Shown: in pieces, positions 1-10,890 of the stretch
Numbering within the stretch: the first letter of the stretch is position 1
Layout of the letters: each line of letters starts with the position of its first letter
From: Avena insularis
Lineage: Eukaryota; Streptophyta; Magnoliopsida; Poales; Poaceae
Direction of reading: 5' to 3'
DNA: 64,000 bases
Assembly: GCA_023614405.1 (NCBI GenBank)
Contig: CM042694.1
Location: 353,356,010-353,420,009 of the forward strand
Program-made: the position numbers and the translations under genes
Notes under the pieces: generated by a model
Told to the model about the DNA's origin: nothing
Databases searched by the model: none
Seen by the model: the letters and a program-made list of their open reading frames with translations, nothing else

Positions 1-480
1 CACTTCCATATTGCATATTCTCTTGTTATTATGTTTCTCTTAAGGTGGTTTGCGAGTACATTCAAAGTACTCACTTGCAGTGTCCCTAGCTATTAACTTG
101 GTCAGATTTCAAGAAGAAGGTGATGTTGATGGCTATGCGATCTAGGACGTTCTCCCAGTCAGTTGCTTGTATGTTAAGGCATGACTCAGGGTCTACGGTT
201 AATGAAGTTCCGTTGATGATGATTGATGTAGCCATAATTCAAAGAAGGTATGACACATATCCGCTTAAGTAATGGATGTTTACTTTGATACTTGTCGGTT
301 ATGTGCCACGACTAACTCATGGGATCCTGGTGTATGCATAACAGCGAATTCTCGGAGGATTAATCCGGGGCCCCACAAATGCACTACCCGGCGTGCCAAT
401 ACTGAACTGCCCAATCTATTAATAACAACGCAATCCTCTCAGAGAACAACCAAGTGTTACTATGAAGAACAGATGTAAAA
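1..480 (+). repeat. LTR-like remnant (inverted relative to 16230-16700)
   Basis: This stretch reads, with many differences, as the reverse complement of about 16230-16700. Shared landmarks are the phrase ggtggtttgcgagtacattc (about 45-64), the block ggcatgactcaggg (about 178-191) and ggttatgtgccacgac (about 297-312). I infer a remnant of the same long-LTR Gypsy type as segment A, here in forward orientation. Its left end lies outside the window. The short open frame at 272-478 has no recognisable domain and is not counted as a gene. Confidence 0.55.
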
Positions 481-567
481 AGTTCTATAAACACAATGTT
501 CAAAGTAGGACCCCTCCCATTATACCCCATAAAATCTCCATAGGCCATAAAGAGAAAAAACACAAAT
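481..567. other. Unassigned target sequence left of Gypsy1
   Basis: About 90 bp of AT-rich sequence ending in CAAAT (563-567), which is the left target-site duplication of Gypsy1. The sequence resumes at 14801 after the element. No gene or motif was recognised. Confidence 0.6.
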
Positions 568-1378
568 TGTTGGGGGGATACCCCTGGGTAGGGTAACGCC
601 GGGGTATAAGGGCCGAGTTAGCCGAGGTATGACGTGGTCAAAGCAAGGGCTGACCGGGTCACCTCAAGGCAGGCCGAACCACGGAGTGACCCGGCCCATG
701 GAGCATATCCTTGACTATGGTCCGGCCGGTATAAAATATATGTCGGCCATGTTGATCTAAATGTTTTGCAGGTAACTTGATAGCCGGATTAGCTATATGC
801 TAGCCGGTCTATCTTATGGCTTCCAAAAGAAGGAACCCCCCGCTGGTCAAAAGGTGACTTTATTAGCTGTAGCATGAGCAAAGTAAAGTAAAGAAAAGGA
901 CCGGTGGGTCAGGGGCGACCAAGGTGACGCGGGAAATGTCGGATGATGTAGCCCATGTCTGGTGACGCTTAAAGACAAAGATTACGTTGTGGGTTACGTC
1001 CAAAGCCCGGACGAGCCGTTAAAGAGAATAAAGAAGCATCTAGCTTTAGGCAAGGAGCATATTCTCCGAATATTCTGCCACGTGTGCCCTAGTATTATAA
1101 CCCGGGCTCCCCTATATAAGGAGCACCGGGGCCTCCATAAAATGGGATCGATCATTTTCTCTGTCTAAGGTAGAACTCAAGAGCTAGTTGGTAGGGACTA
1201 AGAGACATAGTCTCCTTCTTGTTGAGAGCTTGAAGAATGTTTGTAAACACCATAGATAGAGAGAATACAAGAACATCTATGCATGGAATCACCGTGTTCT
1301 CCCTCCCTGGATTCCCATAGCACTCATTGGCCCCATCTTTAGCCTATCCATGGCATCTGTCGTGCCACCACCATGATA
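568..1378 (+). repeat. Gypsy1 5' LTR
   Basis: It starts TGTTGGGGGG and ends CCATGATA, where the last A(T)A replaces the ACA seen in the 3' copy. It carries the promoter and transcript start region of the element. The 811 bp length matches the 815 bp 3' LTR. A short direct repeat of aaagt units sits near 885-895. Confidence 0.93.
1113..1120 (+). promoter_or_regulatory. TATA box of Gypsy1 5' LTR
   Basis: TATATAAG in the context ctcccctatataaggagcac. The same box is at the matching place in the 3' LTR. It would position RNA polymerase II transcription about 30 bp downstream, at the start of R. Confidence 0.7.
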
Positions 1379-1380
1379 GT

Positions 1381-1398
1381 TGGCATCCACCATGGGGC
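1381..1398 (+). promoter_or_regulatory. Gypsy1 primer-binding site (candidate)
   Basis: TGGCATCCACCATGGGGC lies two bases after the 5' LTR and begins with TGG, the complement of a tRNA CCA tail. That is the expected place and form of a minus-strand primer site. I could not assign the tRNA with confidence. Confidence 0.6.
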
Positions 1399-1804
1399 TA
1401 GCGGTGCTAGCAGGGGTGAAAATCCAGACGGGAAGCTTCTCCAGCACTGGCGAGCGCGTCGTCTCCGGCTTGGTTCAGCGCTTTGGAGCGCTGGACTACG
1501 TCAGTGACAATGCAGGAAGCTTCGGCAGGCACCCCCTCCGTGCAACGGCGTCTTCATCAAGCTTGGCACGCACAAGATCTACGTCGGCGTGGACGAGTCC
1601 TCCGTTCATCTGCGACACGTCGTTGAGGGAGGCGAACAACCTCTCAACGCAGCTCATGGAGTGCGTATCACTCGCCCCACCAGCAGTGTTGAGGTCCTGA
1701 TGACTGCACCTGACGCGGAACCAAGCAAGGGCCCGGCACCAGAGCCGGAGGTCACGCTAAAGTAGACTAGGTCTAGGTTTCCTCCACTAGAAAGGCCAGA
1801 GAAT
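1399..1804 (+). other. Gypsy1 leader before gag
   Basis: Untranslated leader between the primer site and the first gag-like frame. An open frame at 1380-1700 spans the primer site and has no recognisable domain. It may be the degraded start of gag, since Tat elements often open gag near here, but I see no support for that. Confidence 0.5.
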
Positions 1805-3835
1805 GTGCTCCAGCAAGCAATAGATAGCCTAGCAATGCCAATAACACCTGTGGTAGATCCGGCTCAGGCACAAGCTGAGTTAGAGGAAACTAGGCGGAAA
1901 ATGTTAGCTGGGGCAAAGAAGGTAGCAGAGCTGCATCAGTCTTTGAACATCACCTTGAGAGAATATGCTAAGGCAAACCGCATAGATGGAGTGAAAATCC
2001 GAGGTAGGAACCTCAACACTGAGATTGACAAGGAATACGAACCTAGGCTGGGTCAGACAGCCACGATATTGACAGGAGGGCTGGATCGGTACAGAACCCC
2101 GGCAAAGAACCTCAGGGCAGCAAACACGGCCACGCCCGAGTTAGAGGGATTAACTAGAGAGGCCCGGCAAAGGCAACAAGAGAGAGTGAATCATTTGTTG
2201 AGAGTTGCTTGCCAGCAAAATGAAGAAATGAACAAGGAAAACCCGGCACCACCAGGAGCGTCACAAGTGGTACATTCGGCCAGGAATAACCCGGCAAGAT
2301 TCGGAGGAGCCGCATCATCTCTGGGTCACAATCCCAGGAGAGAGAAGAAGTAGTAAACTCCGGGAGAAGAGACAAACAGATGGTTTCCTATGATCCAGTA
2401 AGGGCCGGAAAAGGCAAAGTAGTGCAAGTTGATGAAGATCGGCACAGTACCAGCCGAGGTGTGGCCAGTCGAGGTAACCGAGACCAAGGCAATGCCGGTC
2501 AGAGAAATGCTGCCAACGGCAATGCCGGACAGCTTGATCCCGTGGGAACAGGGCAAAATATACCTCGGCTGCAGCAACAGCGTGCACCTCGGAAAGAGGG
2601 GAGTGCAGGACAAGCAGCACAACAAAATGCTTGCCCGGATCAGGAAAGATACAATGGTTATTCAGCTATGATCAACGATGGATACCCCAAACCGGATCAC
2701 CATATAATTGGGTCAAGGCTGGGAAGTAGGAACTTGTAGCCAGATGATGCGAGGCTGAAGCTAGATAGAATTTATAGTTCGGAGCTAATTGAGGTACAAG
2801 GTCCACCGGGTCTAGCATGCTTTGGGCCCCGGATCATGAAGGAGCCACCAGTGCCAAACTTTCAGCTGGCCAGAGGAACCCGAACCTATGATGGAAGTAC
2901 TAGGCCAGAAGATTGGCTGATCAATTACGCCACAACGGTCAAGATCGCAATAGGAAATTTGAGATGGGCAGTAAGATATGTGCCACGATGCTGGAAGAAC
3001 CAGCGAGAGTTTGGCTGAACAATTTGCCCCCAGGAAGTGTCAACTGTTGGCTGGATTTTGATGAGTTGTTCGTTAGCAATTTCTCAAGCACTTACAAGAG
3101 GCCCGACAAGCCACAAACTCTAGCGCTATGCCGGCAAAGACCGAATGATCTAGACCGAGATTTCCTGACTTAGTGGTGCAACGTGCGTAACTTGTGCGAG
3201 GGGTAATTGAATCACAAGCTATTGCGTGGTTCGCTCAGGGATGCAGATATGGAAGTATGATTTGGCAGAGATTGCAGCGAGACATGCCAACTACTTTGGC
3301 TGAGACAATCCAGATCGCGGATTCGTATGCCTTGGGAGATCCAACATAACCCTGGCTAATGTTGAGCGAGGCAGACGAAGAATATTACAACCGAGATGGC
3401 TCCGGATCATCAAGGAGGAATGATTTTCGAGGAAAGAGAAGGGATGAGCGCCCCGATTACTAATATAACTCGCAGCAGGTAGCAGCGGTAGACCGGGATC
3501 AATCCAATGCCGGTGCCAGCCAATGCCAAAAAACTGGAGGACAAAACTGGCAGCAGAAAAACAAAGGAAAAAAGCCTTGGACCCCAGAGCAGAAAAAGTA
3601 ATGGCAGGAGCGAAAAGACAGACCGAGGTATACGTTCGAGTCCATGTTGGATCAACCATGCAAGTTACATACACCAAGCCCAAATAGTCCAAAAAATCAC
3701 ACAACCCGGCAATGTGAATGTATGAGAAAGTTAGAGCAGCGCGGTTCAGGGAATGCTCAGGCACCTCGGAACGAAGCACCTAGGAATGAGGCACCATGGC
3801 CACCATTACTAACAGGGGGGATGGACAACAACTAA
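1805..3835 (+). pseudogene. gag: Gypsy1 gag (broken)
   Basis: Gag would form the cytoplasmic virus-like particle that packages element RNA. The region is a chain of frames. 1805-2353 is a 182-residue charged, helix-rich N-terminal part. 2380-2739 is a Gly/Asn/Gln-rich part. 2836-3173 holds the conserved retrotransposon gag core, recognisable by DWLINYATTV and by ARVWLNNLPPGSVN followed by F..NF..TYKRP. 3200-3835 is the basic C-terminal part. Several stops and at least two frameshifts (near 2950 and 3170-3210) separate them. The zinc-knuckle region near 3690-3730 keeps a His and two Cys but not a full CCHC. The gag core resembles the one at 44115-44600 and 48984-49565 in Gypsy2. Confidence 0.8.
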
Positions 3836-4788
3836 TGTTTCCACCTCCTCCGCTGAGATACGAGAATCAGGAAAGAAGGGATGCGGTACATCAAGTAGGC
3901 AATAATCAGCAGCAAGGTCAGGGTTACCACGAAAATGAGGGACGAAATGAGTACAGGGAGCATCATCAAAGTTACGATGTGTTTACCACGGAGGAAAATG
4001 ACCGGAAAAGCTTGCTGCGCCGGCATATGGAGGTGAACACAGTAATGCTGGCGGTAGTGAGATACATGCCCTTGGCTGACCCAGAAATCACATGGAATAT
4101 CAAGGATCACCCAAAGATTATGCCTAGCCCAGGGACCTATGCTGTGGTCCTGGATCCAACATTTGTCGAGCCGAATCTCAATGTGAGGTTTTCCAAGGTA
4201 CTGATCAATAATGGCAGTAGTATCAACATAATGTACAAGGATACCATGCACAAGTTGGGAATAACAGAGAACATGTTGCAAGCGACAAGGACCACTTTTC
4301 ATGGCTTTGTACCGTGTATTTCCTGTGAGCCAATTGGTAAGGTCCGGGTTGATGTGTTATTCAGCACGAGAGATAATTGCCCGACTGAAAATTTGGAGTT
4401 CAAAATGGTGAATCTGGAGAGCGCTTATCACACGTTACTCAGCAGGCCAACGCTGAACAAGTTCATGGCAACTGCCCACATCAGTTATCTTAAGACGAAG
4501 CTTCCCGGGCCAAGGGATGTGATAACTGTATCAGGGGATTTCCGGTGTTCGATTGAGTGCGCCTCAGCCAGATCTAACTTAGCCGAGTCACTCGTGATAG
4601 CTCAAGAAAAAAGGAAGATACTGGAGGTGGCGGCATTGGCTCAATCCGCGCAACAACATATGCCGGCTCTACCCAACCCGCATGGGAGCGTATCATTCCA
4701 AGCGACCAAGGACACGAAGAAAGTGCCAATCAATGATCAGTTCCTAGAGCGCACCGTAACCATTGGTGCCGGGTTAAGCAGCAAATAG
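3796..4788 (+). pseudogene. pol: Gypsy1 aspartic protease region
   Basis: An open frame of 330 codons covering the end of gag and a retropepsin-like protease that would cut the Gag-Pol polyprotein. The active-site segment is residues 135-147, reading VLINNGSSINIMY. Tat proteases usually have D-G-G-S here, so the catalytic Asp (138) is Asn and the next Gly is also Asn. Flanking conserved parts are present: TTFHGFVP at about residue 171 and the AYHTLLSRPTLNKF block at about 213-226. The frame ends in a TAG (4786-4788) inside sequence that normally continues into RT, so the stop looks like a lesion. The start at 3796 is only the first Met in this frame and is probably not a real initiation site. 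Confidence 0.8.
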
Positions 4789-5860
4789 GAAAGTGAGCTC
4801 GTCAACTTCCTCCATGAGAATCAGGACATCTTTGCTTGGTCTACTCAGGATCTGCAAGGTGTACCGAGGGAGTTGGCTGAGCACTCATTAAACGTAAGAC
4901 CCGGGGCTAAGCCAGTAAAGCAACCTCTCCGGCGTTTCACCGAAGATAGAAGGAAAGTCATTGGAGATAAAATAGCTAGGCTCCTAGCGGCCAGATTTAT
5001 CATGGAAGTACTCTATCCGGATTGGCTCTCTAATCCGGTGCTTGTAGAAAAGAAGAAAGATGATCCGAACGTGGCTATGGTATGGCGCATGTGCATTGAT
5101 TACACGAACCTGAATAATGCGTGTCCCAAAGATCCACTTCCACTCCCTAGAATATATCAAGTCATAGACTCAACAGCCGGATGTGAGCTACTGTCATATT
5201 GATGCGTATTCTAGGTTCCACCAAATACCCCTTAATCCGGATGATCAAATAAAGACTGCTTTTATTACCCCGTACGGGGCTTATTGCTATCGCACTATGC
5301 CATTTGGACTACGTAATGCAGGAGCAACGTACCAACGATGCATGCAATAATGCTTACATGATCAAATAGGTCGGAACATGCAAGTTTACATCGATGATGT
5401 GGTGATAAAAACTAAGGAAAGCAATACGCTCCTCGATGATATCCGGCAGACATTCACGAACTTGATAAGGTTCCGAATGAAGTTGAACCCGGAGAAGTGC
5501 ACCTTTGGTGTGCCCGCTGGAAAGTTACTCAGTTTTTTGGTATCTAGCCGTGGCATTGAAGTTAACCCGATGAAAATCCGGGCCATTGAGAGAATGGAAC
5601 TGCCAAAATTCCTTAACGATGTGCATAAGTTCACAGGTTGCCTGGCATCGTTGAGTCGGTTCGTATGTCGGTTGGGAGAGAAGGCCTTGCCCCTCTACCA
5701 ATTAATGAAAAAGTCAGACAAATTCACATGGACGCCACAGGCGGACCTCGCATTTCGAGAGCTGAAAAAGATGTTATCTACTACGCCGATCCTAGCAGCA
5801 CCACTACCCAAGGAGCCAATGTTGCTCTACATAGCCGCGACCAACTGAGTCGTAAGTGCA
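4789..5860 (+). pseudogene. pol: Gypsy1 reverse transcriptase
   Basis: RT would copy element RNA into cDNA. The N-terminal part (4873-5202) has the fingers motif WRMCIDYTNLN followed by ACPKDPLPLPRI. A frameshift at about 5200 leads to FITPYGAYCYRTMPFGLRN (about 5262-5318). The catalytic YIDD lies at 5387-5398, inside the open frame 5378-5848. Downstream are the connection region KFTGCLASLSRF and LPLYQLMKKSDKF. Stops interrupt the frame at about 5348 and 5846. Two aspartates of the YIDD box and the motif A region are kept, but the gene cannot be read through. Confidence 0.9.
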
Positions 5861-6640
5861 GTAATCGTAGTGGAGCGTGAGGAAGAAGGAAACTCGGTGC
5901 AAAGGCCGGTGTATTATCTGAGCGAGGTATTGTTAGTTTCAAAACAAAACTACCCTCACTATCAGAAGATGGCGTACGACGTATATATGTCGGCCAAGAA
6001 ACTCAAACACTATTTTGAGGAACACCCCATCAAGGTGATATGTGAGGCACCCATTTCGGAGATTATGAGTAACAAAGATGCAAGTGGCCGTATAGCAAAG
6101 TGGGCAATCGAGTTAGCTCCATATGTGCCACAATTTGACAGAAGAGATGCTATCAAGTCGCAGGCCGTGGCGGATTTCTTTGTGGACTGGGCTGAAATGC
6201 AATACAAGCCACCCCTGCCGGACTCCAATTATTGGCAAATGCACTTCGATGGATCAAAACTGAAAGATGGGTTGGGCGCCGGAGTAGTGCTTACCTCACC
6301 CAAGAAGGATCAACTGAAATATGTCCTTCAAATCCACTTCAGTGCCTTGAATAACGTGGCGGAGTATGAAGCATTGGTACATGGTCTCAAAGTAGTGAAA
6401 GAAGTAGGGACACGTCGGATACAATGCTTTGGAGATTCCAACTTGGTGGTGCAGCAAGTGTCTAGAAATTGGGATGCTTTGGATCCTAACATGGCACTAT
6501 ACAGGTTCCATGTTCAAAAGATAAGTGGGTTTTCGAGGGGTGTGAGTTCCATCACATAACTCGGATTGAAAATGAGGTAGCGGATACGCTGTCCAAGTTA
6601 GGCTCATCCCGGCAGCCAATCCCGCCAAATGTTGCTTTGG
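5849..6640 (+). pseudogene. pol: Gypsy1 RNase H and archaeal-type second RNase H
   Basis: The open frame 5870-6559 (229 codons) starts with the RT-attached RNase H remnant (RPVYYLSEVL, residues 12-21; YP.Y.K, residues 28-33). It then carries a second RNase H I-like domain at about 122-200. That domain shows HFDGSKLKDG (D127), NNVAEYEALV (E165) and FGDSNLVVQQ (D189), the three acidic positions expected for metal binding. A second RNase H of this kind is a known mark of the Tat clade. A frameshift at about 6530 separates the last conserved part (EFHHITRIENEVADTLSKL, about 6540-6600). The enzyme would remove the RNA template strand during cDNA synthesis. Confidence 0.88.
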
Positions 6641-8079
6641 AGCATCTGAGAAAACCATCTATCACGCCCTCACCCGAATCAGATTCAATTTATATCCCTG
6701 TGCTCTACGGATCAGGAGCTGCACCTATGGAGATAGAGTGGGGAAGCACCTTAGCAAACCCGGGGACTGCCTCAGCAAACTCGGGGACTGCCTCAGCAAA
6801 CCCGGGGACTAATCAGCCTGATCCGGCCGGAGTTATGTCAGTGGATGCGATGGAAATTAAAGAGGGACCGTTTCCCGTCCGGGCAGTACCAACTTGGGCC
6901 AAACCAATTTTTGATTTCCTGAAAGAGGGAATCTTGCCGGATGATGAAATAATCTCAAGGAATATCCAGAGAAGGGAAAAGGCCTATACAATTATCAACG
7001 CCGAACTATACAAAAGAAGTGTGACAACAATACTGCAGCGATGTGTTGATCCGGAGGAAGGACTTGATATACTCTGGGACATTCACCAAGGGGAATTTGG
7101 CCACCATGCCTCCTCAAGGGCATTAGTGGCAAAAGCTTTCCAGCATGGATTTTATTGGCCCAGTGCCTTGGAGCAAGCAAATGACTTGGTGAGAAAATGC
7201 AATGGCTGTCAAAGATACGCCACGAAAACTCATCTACCAATGTCGGAGCTGAAAACTATCCCCATTACCTGGCCATTTGTTGTATGGTGCCTAGATATGT
7301 AGGGCCATTTAAGACGGCTAAAGGAGGAATGGCACATATCCTAGTCATGGTTGACAAGTTCACCAAATGGATTGAAGTGAAACCAATTCGGAAATGTGAT
7401 GGGGCAACAGCAGTAAGATTCCTCAAGGATATAATCCTAAGATATGGCTATCCCCATAGCATCATAGCCGATAATGGAACAAATTTCGCTGAAGGAGCGT
7501 TTGCGAGATTCTGCCAAGAAAAGAAGATCCCGCTAGATGTCGCCTTAGTCGCCCACCCCGCGTCGAACGGACAAGTGGAAAGATCCAACGGACTGGTATT
7601 GACCGGGATAAAACCCCGGCTCATAGAGCCGCTGCAAAGATCAGCGGGGTGCTGGATAGAAGAACTACCAGTGGTACTGTGGAGCTTAAGAACAACTCCA
7701 AATCAATCAACAGGCTATATGCCATTCTTTCTGGTATATGGGGCAGAAGCTGTATTACCAACCAACATAGAGCACGATTCGCCAAGAGTCACCCAATACA
7801 CAAAAGCCGAAGTGTGCGAAGCCCGGGAAAATGATGTGGATCTGCTGGAAGAAGCGAGAGAATTGGCCTTGTCCAGATCCGCCATATATCAGCAAAATCT
7901 CCGACGCTATCATAGGCGGAAAGTAAACACCCGAGTCTTCCGGGAAGGTGACCTGGTACTCCGGCTGATATAGCGCACAGCTGGCATGCATAAGCTATCC
8001 CCTCCATGGGAAGGACCTTTCATTGTAAGCAAAACCTTGCACAATGATTCCTACTACCTTATTGATGCACAACCCTAGG
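6637..8079 (+). pseudogene. pol: Gypsy1 integrase
   Basis: Integrase would insert the cDNA into the host chromosome. The first frame (6637-7302) has a spacer, then the HHCC zinc-binding part at residues about 150-191 (H150, H156, C188, C191). It ends after the first catalytic Asp in WCLDM (D220). A frameshift and stop at about 7300 lead to the second frame (7197-7973), which carries MVDKFTKWIE, the second Asp in ADNGTNF (D92) and the Glu in NGQVERSNG (E128), so the DDE triad is present. The C-terminus holds the GDLVLR and HKLSPPWEGPFIV blocks, interrupted by a TAG at about 7972. No chromodomain follows. A threefold 21 bp repeat (about 6753-6815, AANPGTAS-like) lies in the spacer. Confidence 0.9.
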
Positions 8080-8786
8080 AAAAGAACAAGGTGGACAGGT
8101 CCGAAGAGGAATCCAAGCGACCGTGGAACATAGCACTACTTTGTCCTTTCTACACCTAAGAGGTGAATGGATCCGAGCTACTCCTATGTCAGTATGTATG
8201 TCGGCAATGAGCTTATTAATAAAAACTTTGGCACCCCGAGCAGAGACTCGGCAACTGCCGTAATAATTGTCTCTCGTTTTCGTATTTATATGCCGGCTGG
8301 GTTAAGTTGCTTATATCTTAGTTGGATTAGTCATGTGTGAGCACCAAAAACCTAACTCTTCGACTTTGTTGTTGTCCAACAAGAATTGGCTTCATGGCAA
8401 GCAAGAGAACAAGTTTGGAATGGCAAACCACATGGAAAACGACTAAGGAAAAGAACTTAAACGAGCCGACATTGGTCATTTTGACTAACTCTTAGTTTAT
8501 TATGCTCATTAAAATGACGGATCATTTTGATCTAGTCTCAAAGTTTCAAGTATTGTTAAATCAATTTTTTGAACCTCCGACTCATAAGTCGAAAAACCGA
8601 ATCAAGGTAGACGCGAGCCGAGTCAAAAATTGGGGGAACAAGAAAACGAAACTTGGGGACTTTGCCCACGATAATCCAGCATTAAGAACTTGGTTCGGAG
8701 CAATAAATTGTAGCACAACCAAACTAGAGTATTTAAATACATTTCCGCCCGGCATTCTAGGGATCTGACAAATATGATAAGTGTTT
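8080..8786. other. Gypsy1 spacer between integrase and antisense gene
   Basis: About 700 bp without a recognisable gene, lying between the 3' ends of the convergent sense pol and antisense gene. It probably holds terminators for both transcripts, but no clear signal was identified. Confidence 0.5.
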
Positions 8787-9521
8787 TTAAGGAGCAGGGG
8801 CAGCAGACAAATCATCTGTCGATGAAGGAGGTACTCCGGAGTGTGGGGTAGGGGCGCTAGCCTCGGCTTCATCCTCAGGATTGACCTCGCCATCCTCCGG
8901 GTCTTCGGCCTCGTCGCCTAGCTCGGAGGCCTCACCTTCACTCCCTTCTTCTTCATCTCCAGACACAGCTTCATCATCAAATACATCGAGAGAACTCGGT
9001 CCTTCATTCCAAGCGTGGCAGAAGGAATATTGAATGAGCTTATTCGCACAGGCTTTACGGCATAAAATACATTCCGGATTCTCGCACCACTTAGACCTAG
9101 TGCGCATGCAAGTAAGCAACCCCAAATCAATCCCTTCATACCACAAAAGGATGAACTGCAAAGCAATGTTAGCGCTAGCCCGTGCAGCAGATTCGCACCA
9201 TAGGTTCAGCTGATGCTCACACTCCATCAGTTTGGCTATGAAAGCCGAACTAGTTTTGGGAATGGGATCAGTGGGCCAGAGGGAGCCGTACATCCACGTT
9301 GCTGCTAGAATGATGTGTGCGCCATGGTTCTTCACCAGCTCAAGGCGAGTAGTGAGACTCGCCAGCAGGTCTTCTGTGGTATATGGGATTGGCTCGGCAT
9401 CAGGGCCTACAAGCATACCATGCTGTTCGCGGGACCGAGTTACAGCGGCAGCACCAGGCGCATCACTCTCTGGGAATTTGCCTGAGAGTGGAGAAGAGGA
9501 AACGGTGAACACAAGCATCAA
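8787..9521 (-). CDS. Antisense gene of Gypsy1, C-terminal exon
   Basis: An open frame of 244 codons on the strand opposite to pol. The first two thirds are mostly helical, with a Cys-containing stretch (WCENPECILCRKAC at residues about 145-158). The last 70 residues are strongly acidic and Ser/Pro-rich, ending in DDLSAAPAP and a stop. Tat-lineage elements often carry such an antisense gene between integrase and the 3' LTR. Its role is not settled in the literature known to me. The upstream exons lie at higher coordinates (9569-13263). The first Met here is probably not the true start, because the acceptor side of an intron is expected near 9521. The comparable acidic tail in Gypsy2 is at 38050-38295. 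Confidence 0.65.
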   Translation of the reverse strand: MMLVFTVSSSPLSGKFPESDAPGAAAVTRSREQHGMLVGPDAEPIPYTTEDLLASLTTRLELVKNHGAHIILAATWMYGSLWPTDPIPKTSSAFIAKLMECEHQLNLWCESAARASANIALQFILLWYEGIDLGLLTCMRTRSKWCENPECILCRKACANKLIQYSFCHAWNEGPSSLDVFDDEAVSGDEEEGSEGEASELGDEAEDPEDGEVNPEDEAEASAPTPHSGVPPSSTDDLSAAPAP

Positions 9522-9568
9522 ACCCGGAGGAAGGAAAATTAAGCAAGGGCAGAAAAGTCACGTGCAAT

Positions 9569-10084
9569 CTAGAAGAGGAGTCGCTGAAGCTCGGAATGAA
9601 CATCGGCGCTATGGGCCTGGAGTTTCTCATATTCGGTGGTCACCGATGTAAGCTTGACATCGGCTTCCTGCAATAAGCTTTTGTCCTTGGAGATTTGTGT
9701 GGTTAAACGCTCTTTCTCCCCGGCAAATTCCTGGTCATCCTTCTCCAACTCGGACTTATGGAGGCCCTTGAGCCTCTGAATTTCGGCATTCAGCCGAGTG
9801 ATCTCCGAGTTCTGGAGCTGGAGCCGAGCTATCTCTTCATCTTTTTTCCTTAGCTCAGCCTCATGCTTTCCTGTTTGTTTGAGGAAATGGGTCATCATTT
9901 CAGGCATGCTAATGCTATCCTCGAGAGCAACTGCAGCAATGTAATGATCCGAGGACCCAAAGTATAAGTGTCCACCGGATAAAAGAAGTAAAGTACAATG
10001 ATCATATGAAGGGGATAAAATTACCTTTGATCTCAGACAGACTCTTCTGCATAATGATATTCTCAGCTTCAACCTCGGCTGCAT
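9569..10084 (-). CDS. Antisense gene of Gypsy1, coiled-coil exon
   Basis: An open frame of 171 codons. From about residue 55 to 165 it is rich in Glu, Lys, Leu and Gln in a heptad-like pattern (for example HEAELRKKDEEIARLQLQN), typical of a long coiled coil that would let the product dimerise. The N-terminal 50 residues are probably intron sequence read through, and the usable exon is likely about 9569-9935. It sits between the C-terminal exon and a minisatellite. No catalytic motif was seen. Confidence 0.55.
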   Translation of the reverse strand: MQPRLKLRISLCRRVCLRSKVILSPSYDHCTLLLLSGGHLYFGSSDHYIAAVALEDSISMPEMMTHFLKQTGKHEAELRKKDEEIARLQLQNSEITRLNAEIQRLKGLHKSELEKDDQEFAGEKERLTTQISKDKSLLQEADVKLTSVTTEYEKLQAHSADVHSELQRLLF

Positions 10085-10334
10085 GATTCGGATAGAAAGT
10101 TAATACGGATCCTAGGTAGTTTTGAATGAACGAAGATGGAAGAGGAAGACAGGAAAATTGCCTCTCTTCTGGTACTCCTCTAGGAGTTTGCCATAACGCA
10201 CGCACATATCCTTATAAGAGTCTAGCAAGCGCTAGAACTGAGCGGTTTGGCGGTTAGTGGTAATCTGAAATAAGGAAATGTCAAGTTTCCTTATAAGGAA
10301 ATGTCAAGTTTAAAAAGCAAAGTTGGAAATAATT

Positions 10335-10797
10335 CGAAGTCTACAAGATCCAGGCCAATTGGGACTCAACCCGGTTCTAGGTGTGTAAATATTCGAAGTC
10401 TACAAGATCCGGGCCAAGTGGAACTTAACCCGGCTCTAGGTATGTGGATATTCGAAGTCTACAAGATCCGGGCCAAGTGGAACTTAACCCGGCTCTAGGT
10501 GTGTGGATATTCAAACTCTACATGATCCGGGCCAAGTGGGACTCAACCCAATTCTAGGTGTGTGGATATTCAAAGTCTACAAGATCCGGGCCAAGTGGAA
10601 CTTAACCCAACTCTAGGTGTGTGGATATTCGAAGTCTACAAGATCCGGGCCAAGTGGAACTTAACCCGGCTCTAGGTGTGTGGATATTTGAAGTCTACAA
10701 GATCCGGGCCAAGTGGAACTTAACCCGGTTCTAAGTGTGTGGATATTCGAAGTGTATAAGATCTGGGCCAATGGAACTTAACCCGGCTCTAACTATG
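10335..10797. repeat. 59 bp minisatellite in Gypsy1
   Basis: Eight tandem copies of a 59 bp unit. The core gaagtctacaagatccgg recurs at exactly 59 bp steps: 10335, 10394, 10453, 10512, 10571, 10630, 10689 and 10748. Units differ by a few bases, and the last is slightly shortened. 59 is not a multiple of three, so the array does not encode a repeated peptide. It lies between exon-like blocks of the antisense gene, hence probably in an intron or untranslated part. A 19 bp direct repeat (ggaaatgtcaagttt core) precedes it at about 10274-10313. Confidence 0.95.
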
Positions 10798-10890
10798 TTA
10801 AAACTAGAATCCTAGAAGGAGCATCCAACCGAATAACAAGTTATCCCCTCGGAGGCTCGGGGACTAGGGGCAATGTGTACAAGTGCTCAG

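Noticed and set aside
272..478. A 68-codon open frame near the left edge
   Set aside because: Same repeat as above read on the other strand; no domain.
8787..9521. A host gene on the minus strand
   Set aside because: It lies between pol and the 3' LTR of a delimited element with target duplication, and a similar acidic tail occurs in the same place in Gypsy2.
10335..10797. Regularly spaced repeats suggesting a CRISPR-like array
   Set aside because: Units are contiguous with no unique spacers, and the whole is inside a plant retrotransposon.
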